From Stagnihabitans sp039932095 (GTDB taxonomy: Bacteria; Pseudomonadota; Alphaproteobacteria; Rhodobacterales; Rhodobacteraceae), in NCBI GenBank assembly GCA_039932095.1, contig JBDTQR010000196.1:1-8048 (forward strand): a stretch of DNA of 8,048 nt. Direction: 5' to 3'. Shown here piece after piece: positions 1 through 6,458 of the stretch (its first letter is position 1; the number at the start of each line of letters is the position of its first letter). Both the position numbers and the translations under genes were made by a program. The notes under the pieces are model-generated. The model saw only the letters and a program-made list of their open reading frames with translations. It searched no databases and had not been told where the DNA came from.

Positions 1-1
1 C

Positions 2-625
2 GATGGGCCGCATCAGAAAACCGACATGGTGATGAACTCGGGTCCCGGCGCCGACGATCCGCAATATGTGCCCTATCCGTTCGATGTGGAGGCCGCCAAG
101 GCCGCCCTCGCCGCCTCGACCTATGGCAGCGCTGACAAGCTGCCAAAACTGCTGTTCGTCGGCATCTCCTCGCCGGCCAACGAGGCCGCCGCACAGTATA
201 TCGCGGAACAGTGGCGTCAGAACCTCGGCATCACCGCCGTCGACATGAAGCCGCAGCAGGACCAATACTCTGGCCCCGACCAGAACGCCGTTCAGATCTT
301 CCGCGACGACGTCGGCACCCGCGTCCCCGACGCGCCAAGCTATCTGGCAGGCTCGATCGCGTCCACTTCGGGCAATGCCACCGGCAAGATGGCCTACAAG
401 AACGACAAGGTTGACGCCCTGATCGCCGACGCGCTGACCAAGCCGGTTGACGACCCGGATCGCATCGCCAAGGCACAAGAGGCGCAGCGCCTGTTCCGCG
501 ACGATTTCTGCTTCATCCCGTGGTACAAACAGACCATGTCGCGCTGGGCCAATGCCAATGTCGCGGGCATGGAAAAGAACCTTGACTGGCAGGTCGTCCG
601 GCCCTGGGCGATTTCCATCTCGTAA
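2..625 (+). CDS. Peptide/nickel-type ABC transporter solute-binding protein, C-terminal part (5' end outside window)
   Basis: This is the periplasmic solute receptor of the importer encoded just downstream. The frame is open from the left edge (reading from base 2), so about 207 C-terminal residues are visible. Family members are usually about 500-540 residues, so the signal peptide and first lobe lie outside. The visible part is typical of SBP_bac_5 C-termini: a tyrosine/proline-rich stretch, a segment on remodelling of a lobe ending in AEQWRQNLGI, a helix with repeated aspartates (KNDKVDALIADAL), then QRLFRDDFCFIPWYKQ, the usual 'late domain' pattern in which the last strands give xxIPxYxxxxxxxxxxxVxG. 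The stop TAA is followed after 73 bases by the permease gene, with a hairpin in between. The assignment to the class is firm because of sequence and context. The ligand (peptide, opine, sugar acid, other) cannot be deduced. The ATG at 26 is an internal methionine, not the start. Confidence 0.9.
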   Translation, partial: DGPHQKTDMVMNSGPGADDPQYVPYPFDVEAAKAALAASTYGSADKLPKLLFVGISSPANEAAAQYIAEQWRQNLGITAVDMKPQQDQYSGPDQNAVQIFRDDVGTRVPDAPSYLAGSIASTSGNATGKMAYKNDKVDALIADALTKPVDDPDRIAKAQEAQRLFRDDFCFIPWYKQTMSRWANANVAGMEKNLDWQVVRPWAISIS

Positions 626-643
626 GCCATAAGGTTAAATGCG

Positions 644-673
644 ACGGGCGGGGCCCCCAGCCTCGCCCGTTTT
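644..673 (+). terminator. Intercistronic hairpin with short T run after the binding-protein gene
   Basis: Bases 644-654 (ACGGGCGGGGC) pair with 660-670 (GCCTCGCCCGT), giving an 11-bp, very GC-rich stem with a single G-U wobble and a 5-base loop (CCCCA). It is followed directly by three more T residues (four Ts at 670-673). The shape is that of an intrinsic terminator, but the T run is short. Placed between the receptor gene and the permeases, it is more likely a partial terminator or mRNA 3'-end stabiliser that lets the binding protein be made in excess. That arrangement is well known in binding-protein transport operons. The structure is seen directly in the sequence; the role is inferred. 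Confidence 0.7.
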
Positions 674-698
674 CGCACTCTGATCCCGGACATGCGCC

Positions 699-1655
699 AT
701 GCTCACCCATATCCTGCGCCGATTGCTGCTATGGATACCCTCGGTCCTGCTTGTGATGCTGGGGGTCTACGCTCTGGCGTTCTATGGCGCGGGCGACCCG
801 ATCAAGCTGATCTTCCTGCGCGCCCCCGGCGACGTGGCATATGACCCGGTCAAGATCGAGGCGATCCGCGATCAGGCCGGGCTGAACCGCCCCTTCATCG
901 TGCAATTCGCCAGCTATATCTGGAACCTGCTGCACGGCAATTTTGGCAACTCCCTGCTGTCGGGCCGCTCGGTGTGGAAGATGATCTCCGCCGCCGCGCC
1001 GGTCTCGATGACCCTCGGCCTCTGTGCCCTGATCGTCACCGCCGTGGTGGCCATCCCGCTCGGCATGGTGGCCGGCATGAAGCAGAACACCCGCACCGAT
1101 TATATCATCCTCGGCACAGCCGTCACCCTGTGGGCGATCCCGGCCTATGTTGCGGGTCCCTTGCTGATGGTCGCGCTGATCATGGTCCTGCCGGGCGGCG
1201 CCATCCCCTACGGCTGGGGCGGCCTGTTCGACATCCGCATCCTGCTCCCCCTCATCGTCCTGTCATTCCAGCCCATCGCCCTGATCCTGCGCCAGACTCG
1301 CGCCGCCGTGATCGAGGTGATGAGCGAGGATTACGTCCGCACCGCCCGCGCCAAGGGCGTGCCAGAAGTCATCGTTGCGCTCCGCCACATCCTGCGCCCG
1401 GTGCTGACCCCGGTGGTCACCCAACTTGGCCTGATCATGATCACCATCGTCAACGGCGCGATCTTCGTCGAGCTGGTTTTCGGCCTGCCCGGCCTTGGCC
1501 GCCTTACCGTGCAAGCCCTGACCAATTCCGACTACCCGGTGATCCTCGCCATCACCCTGATCGGTTCGTTCCTCGTCATGGCGTCCAACCTGCTGGTCGA
1601 CCTGCTCTATCCCCTCCTCGACCCCCGCGCCGCCGCCACGACAGAGGCCCGCTGA
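699..1655 (+). CDS. Peptide/nickel-type ABC transporter permease (DppB/OppB-like)
   Basis: This is one of the two inner-membrane subunits forming the translocation channel of the importer. The 318-residue product is full length for the DppB family. It starts with a short basic N-terminus (LRRLL) and a first membrane helix at about residues 9-29. A periplasmic segment carries the family pattern AGLNRPFIVQF...W..LLHGNFGNSL (about 60-87). About five further hydrophobic segments follow, near 99-125, 132-160, 180-200, 236-262 and 282-306. The cytoplasmic coupling loop (EAA motif) that docks on the ATPases is at about 212-234 (VRTARAKG...RHILRP, with its conserved Gly220). The ATG at 699 is preceded by a weak GGA; the ATG at 692 is in another frame. 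The gene ends in TGATG, overlapping the next start by one base. The membrane-topology estimate is by eye. Confidence 0.95.
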   Translation: MLTHILRRLLLWIPSVLLVMLGVYALAFYGAGDPIKLIFLRAPGDVAYDPVKIEAIRDQAGLNRPFIVQFASYIWNLLHGNFGNSLLSGRSVWKMISAAAPVSMTLGLCALIVTAVVAIPLGMVAGMKQNTRTDYIILGTAVTLWAIPAYVAGPLLMVALIMVLPGGAIPYGWGGLFDIRILLPLIVLSFQPIALILRQTRAAVIEVMSEDYVRTARAKGVPEVIVALRHILRPVLTPVVTQLGLIMITIVNGAIFVELVFGLPGLGRLTVQALTNSDYPVILAITLIGSFLVMASNLLVDLLYPLLDPRAAATTEAR

Positions 1656-2593
1656 TGACCGCCGCCACCGACACCAGGCCCTCCAACCTGTGGCGCGACG
1701 CCTGGAAACGCCTGCGCCGCAACAGGCTCGCCGTCACCGGCCTGTTCATCGTGGTGCTGCTGGTGTTTGTGGCTCTGATCGGCCCTTACCTCACCCCCTA
1801 TGATTTCCTCAGCCAGAACCTCGACGCCCGCAACGTGCCGCCGTCGCTGTCGCACCCGTTCGGCACCGATGATCTCGGCCGCGACGTGATCAGCCGGGTG
1901 ATCTATGGCGCGCGGACCGCATTGATCGTGGCGGTAATGGTGACGCTGATCGCCGTCACACTTGGCGTGGTGCTGGGAGCTGTCGCTGGGTTCTACGGCG
2001 GCACGTTCGACAAGATCATGATGTGGTCCACCGATATGACCATGTCAGTGCCGCAACTGCTGCTGGTCGTCGTCATCAACGCCTCGCTGAAACAGCCTAT
2101 CGCGACCTGGATGGAGAACATGTACCTCTCCACCGGCAACCAGGCCTTCCGCAACACAGCCATCATCGACTTCACGCTGGTCTTCGGCTCGATGGCCCTG
2201 ATCTCCTGGCCGCCCTACGCAAGGTTGGTCCGCGCCCAGGTCCTGTCGATCCGTTCGCGCCCTTATGTCACCGCCGCCCGCGCCCTCGGCCTGACCAACC
2301 GCCTGATCCTGATGCGCTATGTGCTGCCCAACGCCATGGGCCCGCTGATCGTTGCCGTCTCGGCGGGCCTTGGCACCGCGATGGTGCTGGAAAGCGCATT
2401 CTCCTTCCTCGGCGTCGGCGTCAACCCACCGACCCCGAGCTGGGGCAACATGATCTCCGACGGCCTCCGGGTCTGGACCAATCATCCGCACCTCTTGGTC
2501 GCCCCGGCTGCCGTGTTGGCCGTGGTCACCGTGGCGTTCAACTTCCTTGGCGACGGATTGAACGACGCCCTCAACCCGAAGGGGCAGAAATGA
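1655..2593 (+). CDS. Peptide/nickel-type ABC transporter permease (DppC/OppC-like)
   Basis: Second channel subunit of the importer, 312 residues. The ATG at 1655 shares its A with the preceding TGA and has AGAGG at 1643-1647, seven bases upstream; the longer open frame upstream is a shadow of the first permease. The N-terminus has the OppC_N pattern, a cytoplasmic amphipathic stretch (WRDAWKRLRRNRLAVTGL) followed by a membrane helix at about 28-44. The DppC hallmark HPFGTDDLGRDVISR is at about 67-81. The coupling loop is YVTAARALG...RYVLPN at 204-226, with conserved Gly212, and the family motifs FSFLGVGV and P.PSWGNMI follow. A stretch of about 25 polar residues (144-169) between membrane segments is longer than in many DppC proteins. 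The last codons overlap the start of the first ATPase gene by four bases (ATGA). Confidence 0.95.
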   Translation: MTAATDTRPSNLWRDAWKRLRRNRLAVTGLFIVVLLVFVALIGPYLTPYDFLSQNLDARNVPPSLSHPFGTDDLGRDVISRVIYGARTALIVAVMVTLIAVTLGVVLGAVAGFYGGTFDKIMMWSTDMTMSVPQLLLVVVINASLKQPIATWMENMYLSTGNQAFRNTAIIDFTLVFGSMALISWPPYARLVRAQVLSIRSRPYVTAARALGLTNRLILMRYVLPNAMGPLIVAVSAGLGTAMVLESAFSFLGVGVNPPTPSWGNMISDGLRVWTNHPHLLVAPAAVLAVVTVAFNFLGDGLNDALNPKGQK

Positions 2594-3576
2594 CTGTGCT
2601 CCTCGACGTCAAGGGCCTGACCATCGACATCGCCCGCGACACCGGCCCCACCCGCGTGGTCGACGGCATCGACCTGACTGTGATGCAGGGTGAAAGCCTT
2701 GGCATCGTTGGCGAATCTGGTTGTGGCAAAAGCCTGACCATGCTGTCGCTCGTCGGCCTGCTCCCCAACCGGATCAAGGCCACCGGCGGCACCGCCACCT
2801 TCGCCGGCCGTGACCTCTTGCAGATGAACCGTCGCGACCTGCGCGCCATCCGCGGCGCCGAGATCGGCTTTATCTTCCAGGACCCGATGACCTCGCTGAA
2901 CCCCGTCATGCGGATCGGTGACCAGATCGCCGAGGCGCTGATCTACCAAAAGAACCTCTCCAAACCGGACGCAATGATCCGCGCCGAGAAACTCCTGAAC
3001 ATGGTCGGCATCCCCGGCGCCCGCGACCGGATGACCGCCTTTCCACACGAACTCTCCGGCGGCATGCGCCAGCGGGTGATGATCGCCATGGGTCTCGCCG
3101 GCGACCCGCGCCTCTTGATCGCCGACGAACCGACCACCGCGCTCGACGTCACCATTCAGGCCCAGATCGTCGACCTCGTCCGCGACCTCAAGGCCAAGTC
3201 CGACATGTCGGTGGTCTGGATCACCCACGACCTCGCCCTGATCGCTGGCCTCGCCGACCGCATCGCCGTGCTCTACGCCGGAACCGTGGTCGAGGACGCC
3301 CCCATCGAGACCATCTTCGACAACCCCAGCCACCCCTACACCCAAGGCCTGCTTGCCTCGCTCCCCACCCTGTCTGATCAGCCGATGTCCCGCCTCGCCT
3401 CCATCGCCGGCACGCCGCCCGAACCCGGCAAGCGCCCCAAGGGCTGCCCCTTCGCCCCGCGCTGCGACCGCGCCATCCCGATCTGCACCGCCTCAGTCCC
3501 CACGTTGAAAGCCATGCCCGGCAGCACCCTCACCCACCGCGTTGCCTGCTTCGTCGCCACGGCGGAGGCCACATGA
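2590..3576 (+). CDS. Peptide/nickel-type ABC transporter ATPase (DppD/OppD-like)
   Basis: One of two non-identical ATPases powering the importer at the cytoplasmic membrane face; 328 residues, normal for the DppD family. All motor motifs are intact: Walker A GESGCGKS (41-48), Q-loop FQDPMTSLNP (Gln97), ABC signature LSGGMRQR (155-162), Walker B LLIADEP (175-181, catalytic Glu180), D-loop (184-186) and switch His213. The C-terminal oligopeptide-transporter extension (HPYTQGLL, then PKGCPFAPRC) carries four cysteines at 286, 292, 299 and 320. That spacing resembles the iron-sulfur site described in mycobacterial OppD. The ATG at 2590 lies in the ATGA overlap with the permease gene and has AAGGGG at 2579-2584, five bases upstream. 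The much longer open frame upstream of it is not coding. The four-base overlap with the next gene implies coupled translation and equal amounts of the two ATPases. Confidence 0.95.
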   Translation: MTVLLDVKGLTIDIARDTGPTRVVDGIDLTVMQGESLGIVGESGCGKSLTMLSLVGLLPNRIKATGGTATFAGRDLLQMNRRDLRAIRGAEIGFIFQDPMTSLNPVMRIGDQIAEALIYQKNLSKPDAMIRAEKLLNMVGIPGARDRMTAFPHELSGGMRQRVMIAMGLAGDPRLLIADEPTTALDVTIQAQIVDLVRDLKAKSDMSVVWITHDLALIAGLADRIAVLYAGTVVEDAPIETIFDNPSHPYTQGLLASLPTLSDQPMSRLASIAGTPPEPGKRPKGCPFAPRCDRAIPICTASVPTLKAMPGSTLTHRVACFVATAEAT

Positions 3577-4574
3577 CCACCCTCATCAGCATCCAGAACC
3601 TGCAAAAACACTTCGATCTCCGCCTCGGTGCCTTTGGCGAGCGCGCCGCAAGGGTTCACGCCCTCGACGACTTCACCGCCGACATCGCCGAGGGTGAGAC
3701 CCTCAGCCTTGTGGGCGAGAGCGGCTGCGGCAAGTCCACCACCGGTTTCGCCATCCTGAACCTGCACCGCCCGACCGCCGGCACCGTCACCTACAAGGGC
3801 ACGGACCTCAGCAAACTGGATGAGGACGCGATGCGCCCCTTCCGCCGCGATCTGCAGATCGTCTTCCAGGACCCCTATTCCACCCTGAACCCCCGCATGA
3901 CGATTGGTGAGGCGCTGTCCGAACCGATCCTGTTCCACAAACTCGCCAGCAAGCCAGACCTGCCCGCCAAGTTGACCCAACTCCTCACCGACGTTGGCCT
4001 GACCCCGGCCTTTGCATCCCGCTACCCCCACGAACTCTCCGGCGGCCAACGCCAAAGGGTCGCCATCGCCCGCGCCCTCGCCTGTCAACCGAGGTTCATC
4101 GTCTGCGACGAAGCGATCTCTGCCCTCGACGTCTCGGTCCAGGCCCAGATTCTGAACCTCCTGCTTGATCTGCAAGACAAATACCGCCTGACCTACCTTT
4201 TCATCGCCCACGACCTCGCCGTCGTCCGCCACATCTCCGACCGGGTCGGCGTCATGTACCTTGGCCGCCTCGCCGAACTCGCCCCGTCCGCAAACCTCTT
4301 CGCCAACCCCCTCCACCCCTACACCCGCGCCCTGCTGTCCGCCGTCCCCGAAGCCAACCCCCGCGCCCCGCGCAACCGCCAGATGCTGCAAGGCGAAGTC
4401 CCCAGCCCGATCAATCCGCCCAAAGGCTGCCGCTTCCACACCCGCTGCCCCCTCGCCCGCGACCTCTGCAAATCCACCACCCCGGTTTGGCGTGAAGTGG
4501 CCCCCGGCCATAACGTCGCCTGCTACGCCGTCACCTCGGCCAAAACCACCAATTGGGAGCCTGTTCCGGCATGA
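3573..4574 (+). CDS. Peptide/nickel-type ABC transporter ATPase (DppF/OppF-like)
   Basis: Partner ATPase of the importer, 333 residues. Walker A is GESGCGKS (48-55), the Q-loop is FQDPYSTLNP (Gln99), the signature is LSGGQRQR (155-162), and Walker B plus D-loop read FIVCDEAISALD (175-186, Glu180), with switch His213. The DEAxSALD variant instead of DEPTSALD is common in the F-type subunits. A longer insertion near the N-terminus before the core (FDLRLGAFGERAARVHALDD) is also typical of DppF/OppF. The C-terminal extension again has four cysteines (286, 292, 299, 317). A good ribosome-binding site, GGAGG, is at 3564-3568, four bases from the ATG. The gene overlaps its neighbours by ATGA on both sides, and the downstream neighbour is an enzyme gene, which ties transport directly to catabolism. 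Confidence 0.95.
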   Translation: MTTLISIQNLQKHFDLRLGAFGERAARVHALDDFTADIAEGETLSLVGESGCGKSTTGFAILNLHRPTAGTVTYKGTDLSKLDEDAMRPFRRDLQIVFQDPYSTLNPRMTIGEALSEPILFHKLASKPDLPAKLTQLLTDVGLTPAFASRYPHELSGGQRQRVAIARALACQPRFIVCDEAISALDVSVQAQILNLLLDLQDKYRLTYLFIAHDLAVVRHISDRVGVMYLGRLAELAPSANLFANPLHPYTRALLSAVPEANPRAPRNRQMLQGEVPSPINPPKGCRFHTRCPLARDLCKSTTPVWREVAPGHNVACYAVTSAKTTNWEPVPA

Positions 4575-5539
4575 CACTCATCGGCATCACCATGGGCGAG
4601 CCTGCCGGCGTCGGCCCCGAAGTCATCGCCAAATCCATGGCCGAGTTGGCACCCGAGGCCCGCAAAGCCTACCGCGTCTACGGCAACGCCGAGGTCCTCG
4701 CCGCCGCCGCCAAGGCGGTAAGCGCCGACGTCACCTTCGGCCCCGGCGGCATCGACCTGCACCACATCCCGATCCCCGGCGACCGCATCCCCTTCGGCAC
4801 CCTCGACCCCCGCGGCGGCGAGGCCTGCTTCCGCTTCATCGAAGCCGCCGTCCGCGACGCCGAGGCCGGCAAAATCTCCTGCATCGTCACCGCGCCGATC
4901 AACAAAGCCGCCCTCAACGCCGCCGGCCACCACTACGACGGCCACACCGGCATGCTCGCCTCGCTGACCGGCGCGAAATCGTCCTTCATGCTGCTGGCGT
5001 CCGAACGACTGTCAGTGATCCACGTTTCCACCCACATCGCCCTGAAAGACGCGATCACCCGCGCCTCGACCGCGCGTATCCTCGCCACCATCCGCGCCGG
5101 TCACGGCCACCTGACCCGCCTTGGGATGTCGCAGCCCCGCATCGCCGTTGCCGGCATCAACCCCCATTGCGGCGAAGGCGGCCTGTTCGGCACCGAGGAC
5201 GACAGCTTCATCGTCCCCGCTGTTGCCCAAGCGCAAGCCGAGGGCATCAACGCCTTTGGCCCGATCCCCGCCGACACCGTCTATCACCGCGCCTATACCG
5301 GCGGCTTCGACCTCGTCGTCGCGATGTACCACGACCAGGGCCATATCCCGATCAAGCTGGTCGCCTTCGACAGCGCCGTCAACGTCTCCATCGGCCTGCC
5401 GATCGACCGCTGCTCGGTCGACCACGGCACCGCCTTCGACATCGCGGGCAAAGGCATCGCGAAGAACGTCAACCTGAACTCCGCTCTCGCCTACGCCGCC
5501 CAGCTTGCCGCCCATCCCAGAAACGGAGGCCCGACATGA
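4571..5539 (+). CDS. pdxA: PdxA-family NAD-dependent dehydrogenase, probably catabolic (PdxA2-like)
   Basis: The 322-residue product is full length for the family, whose members oxidise a secondary alcohol next to a carboxylate with NAD, and the beta-keto acid then loses CO2. Visible landmarks are GITMGEPAGVGPE (5-17), TAPINK (107-112), substrate-binding GHT (124-126), metal-ligand candidates His155 (STHIAL), His199 (NPHCGEGG) and His254 (MYHDQGH), Lys262, Asn271, Arg280 and SVDHGTAFDIAG (282-293). The symbol names the family only. The HIPIKL segment after YHDQG and the AFDIAG ending resemble PdxA2-type enzymes (4-phospho-D-threonate/erythronate dehydrogenase) rather than the vitamin B6 enzyme, which usually has GLPVLKY there. 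Operon context also points to catabolism. The residues before Arg280 and after it (Asp279, Cys281) replace the usual I/F and T. The start is the ATG at 4571 (GGGAG at 4555-4559); an in-frame TTG at 4553 is less likely. A dihydrodiol-dehydrogenase role (TphB-like) is an alternative. Confidence 0.92.
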   Translation: MTLIGITMGEPAGVGPEVIAKSMAELAPEARKAYRVYGNAEVLAAAAKAVSADVTFGPGGIDLHHIPIPGDRIPFGTLDPRGGEACFRFIEAAVRDAEAGKISCIVTAPINKAALNAAGHHYDGHTGMLASLTGAKSSFMLLASERLSVIHVSTHIALKDAITRASTARILATIRAGHGHLTRLGMSQPRIAVAGINPHCGEGGLFGTEDDSFIVPAVAQAQAEGINAFGPIPADTVYHRAYTGGFDLVVAMYHDQGHIPIKLVAFDSAVNVSIGLPIDRCSVDHGTAFDIAGKGIAKNVNLNSALAYAAQLAAHPRNGGPT

Positions 5540-6456
5540 CCCCGCAAATCACCGGCGTCTATTGCGCCGCCGCCACTCCCGTCCTGCCTGGCCTGACCCC
5601 GAACCTGCCCGCCTTCACTACCCACTGCCGCTGGCTGATAGAAGAAGGCTGCACCGGCGTCGCCCTCCTCGGCACCACGGGTGAGGCCAACTCCTTCTCC
5701 ACGAGCGAACGCAAGACAATCCTCGAAGCGACCCTCGCGGCCGGCCTGACGCCTGACCAACTGATGCCCGGCACCGGCGTCGCCAATATTCCTGACACCG
5801 TTGACCTGACCCGCCACGCCCTGTCGCAGGGCGTCACGAAAGTCGTCATGCTGCCGCCGTTCTACTACAAGGGCGTCAGCGATGAGGGGCTCTATGCCGC
5901 CTATGCCCGCATCATCGAAGGTGTCGCCGACAACCGCCTGAAGATCGTGCTTTACCACATACCGCAAGTCTCCGGCATCGCCCTCGGCCATGACCTGGTC
6001 GCCCGCCTGATCGCGAACTTCCCCGACACCGTGGTCGGCATCAAGGATTCGTTCGGCAAGCTCGACAACATGCAGGCGATGGTCGAACGTTTCCCCGGCT
6101 TTTCGGTCCTTGCCGGCGCCGACCCTCTGCTCCTGCCTCTGATGCAGATGGGCGGGGCAGGGTGCATCACCGCCACCTCCAACCTCGTCGGGCGCGACCT
6201 CGCCGTGGTCTACCGGGGTGCCAACAACCCCATTCAGACCGAGGCCGTCGCCAAAGCCCAAACCCGGATCGAGGCGTTCCGGAACCTCTCCAACTCCTAC
6301 GTCCAGCTGCCCGCGATCAAGGCCATGGTCAGCTTCCTGACCGGCGACCACGGCTGGTCGCAGCTCCGCCCGCCGCTGATGGCGCTGACCCAGGCCGAAC
6401 GCGCCGATCTCCGTGGCAAACTGTTGGCCATCGGCGCCACCGTCCAAGGACAATGA
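5536..6456 (+). CDS. Dihydrodipicolinate synthase/N-acetylneuraminate lyase superfamily protein, not a true DapA
   Basis: A class I (Schiff-base) aldolase-type TIM barrel of 306 residues. These enzymes act on 2-keto acids, usually cleaving or joining a pyruvate unit. Visible motifs are the carboxylate-binding GTTGE (46-50), PPFYYK (107-112), the catalytic Tyr140 in YHIPQVSG (140-147), the Schiff-base Lys170 in GIKDS (168-172), GGAGCITATSN after the middle, and the terminal IKAM...RPPL pattern. In true DapA the YNVPSRTG motif supplies an arginine for aspartate semialdehyde; here that position is Val145. PFYY and Y-x-IP-x-x-SG resemble N-acetylneuraminate lyase instead. So a sugar-acid or other 2-keto-acid aldolase/dehydratase is more likely than lysine synthesis. 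The start is firm: GGAGG at 5525-5529, six bases from the ATG in the ATGA overlap with the PdxA-like gene. The exact substrate is unknown. Confidence 0.93.
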   Translation: MTPQITGVYCAAATPVLPGLTPNLPAFTTHCRWLIEEGCTGVALLGTTGEANSFSTSERKTILEATLAAGLTPDQLMPGTGVANIPDTVDLTRHALSQGVTKVVMLPPFYYKGVSDEGLYAAYARIIEGVADNRLKIVLYHIPQVSGIALGHDLVARLIANFPDTVVGIKDSFGKLDNMQAMVERFPGFSVLAGADPLLLPLMQMGGAGCITATSNLVGRDLAVVYRGANNPIQTEAVAKAQTRIEAFRNLSNSYVQLPAIKAMVSFLTGDHGWSQLRPPLMALTQAERADLRGKLLAIGATVQGQ

Positions 6457-6458
6457 CG

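Noticed and set aside
974..1654. Long in-frame extension upstream of the second permease; the same pattern at 2023-2589, 4261-5535 and 6162-6452
   Set aside because: These stretches read as arginine/proline/histidine-rich text out of frame with intact upstream genes. The proper starts lie at the stop/start overlaps.
3378..4577. 399-codon open frame on the minus strand
   Set aside because: It lies wholly opposite the intact DppF-like gene and the end of the DppD-like gene. Its product is a glycine/alanine/valine-rich string without a recognisable domain, as expected from the antisense of GC-rich codons.
5491..6453. 320-codon minus-strand open frame, and similar ones at 2482-3345 and 6888-7562
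   Set aside because: Each mirrors a clearly functional plus-strand gene (DapA-like, DppD-like, iron ADH). They have low-complexity composition and no family signature.
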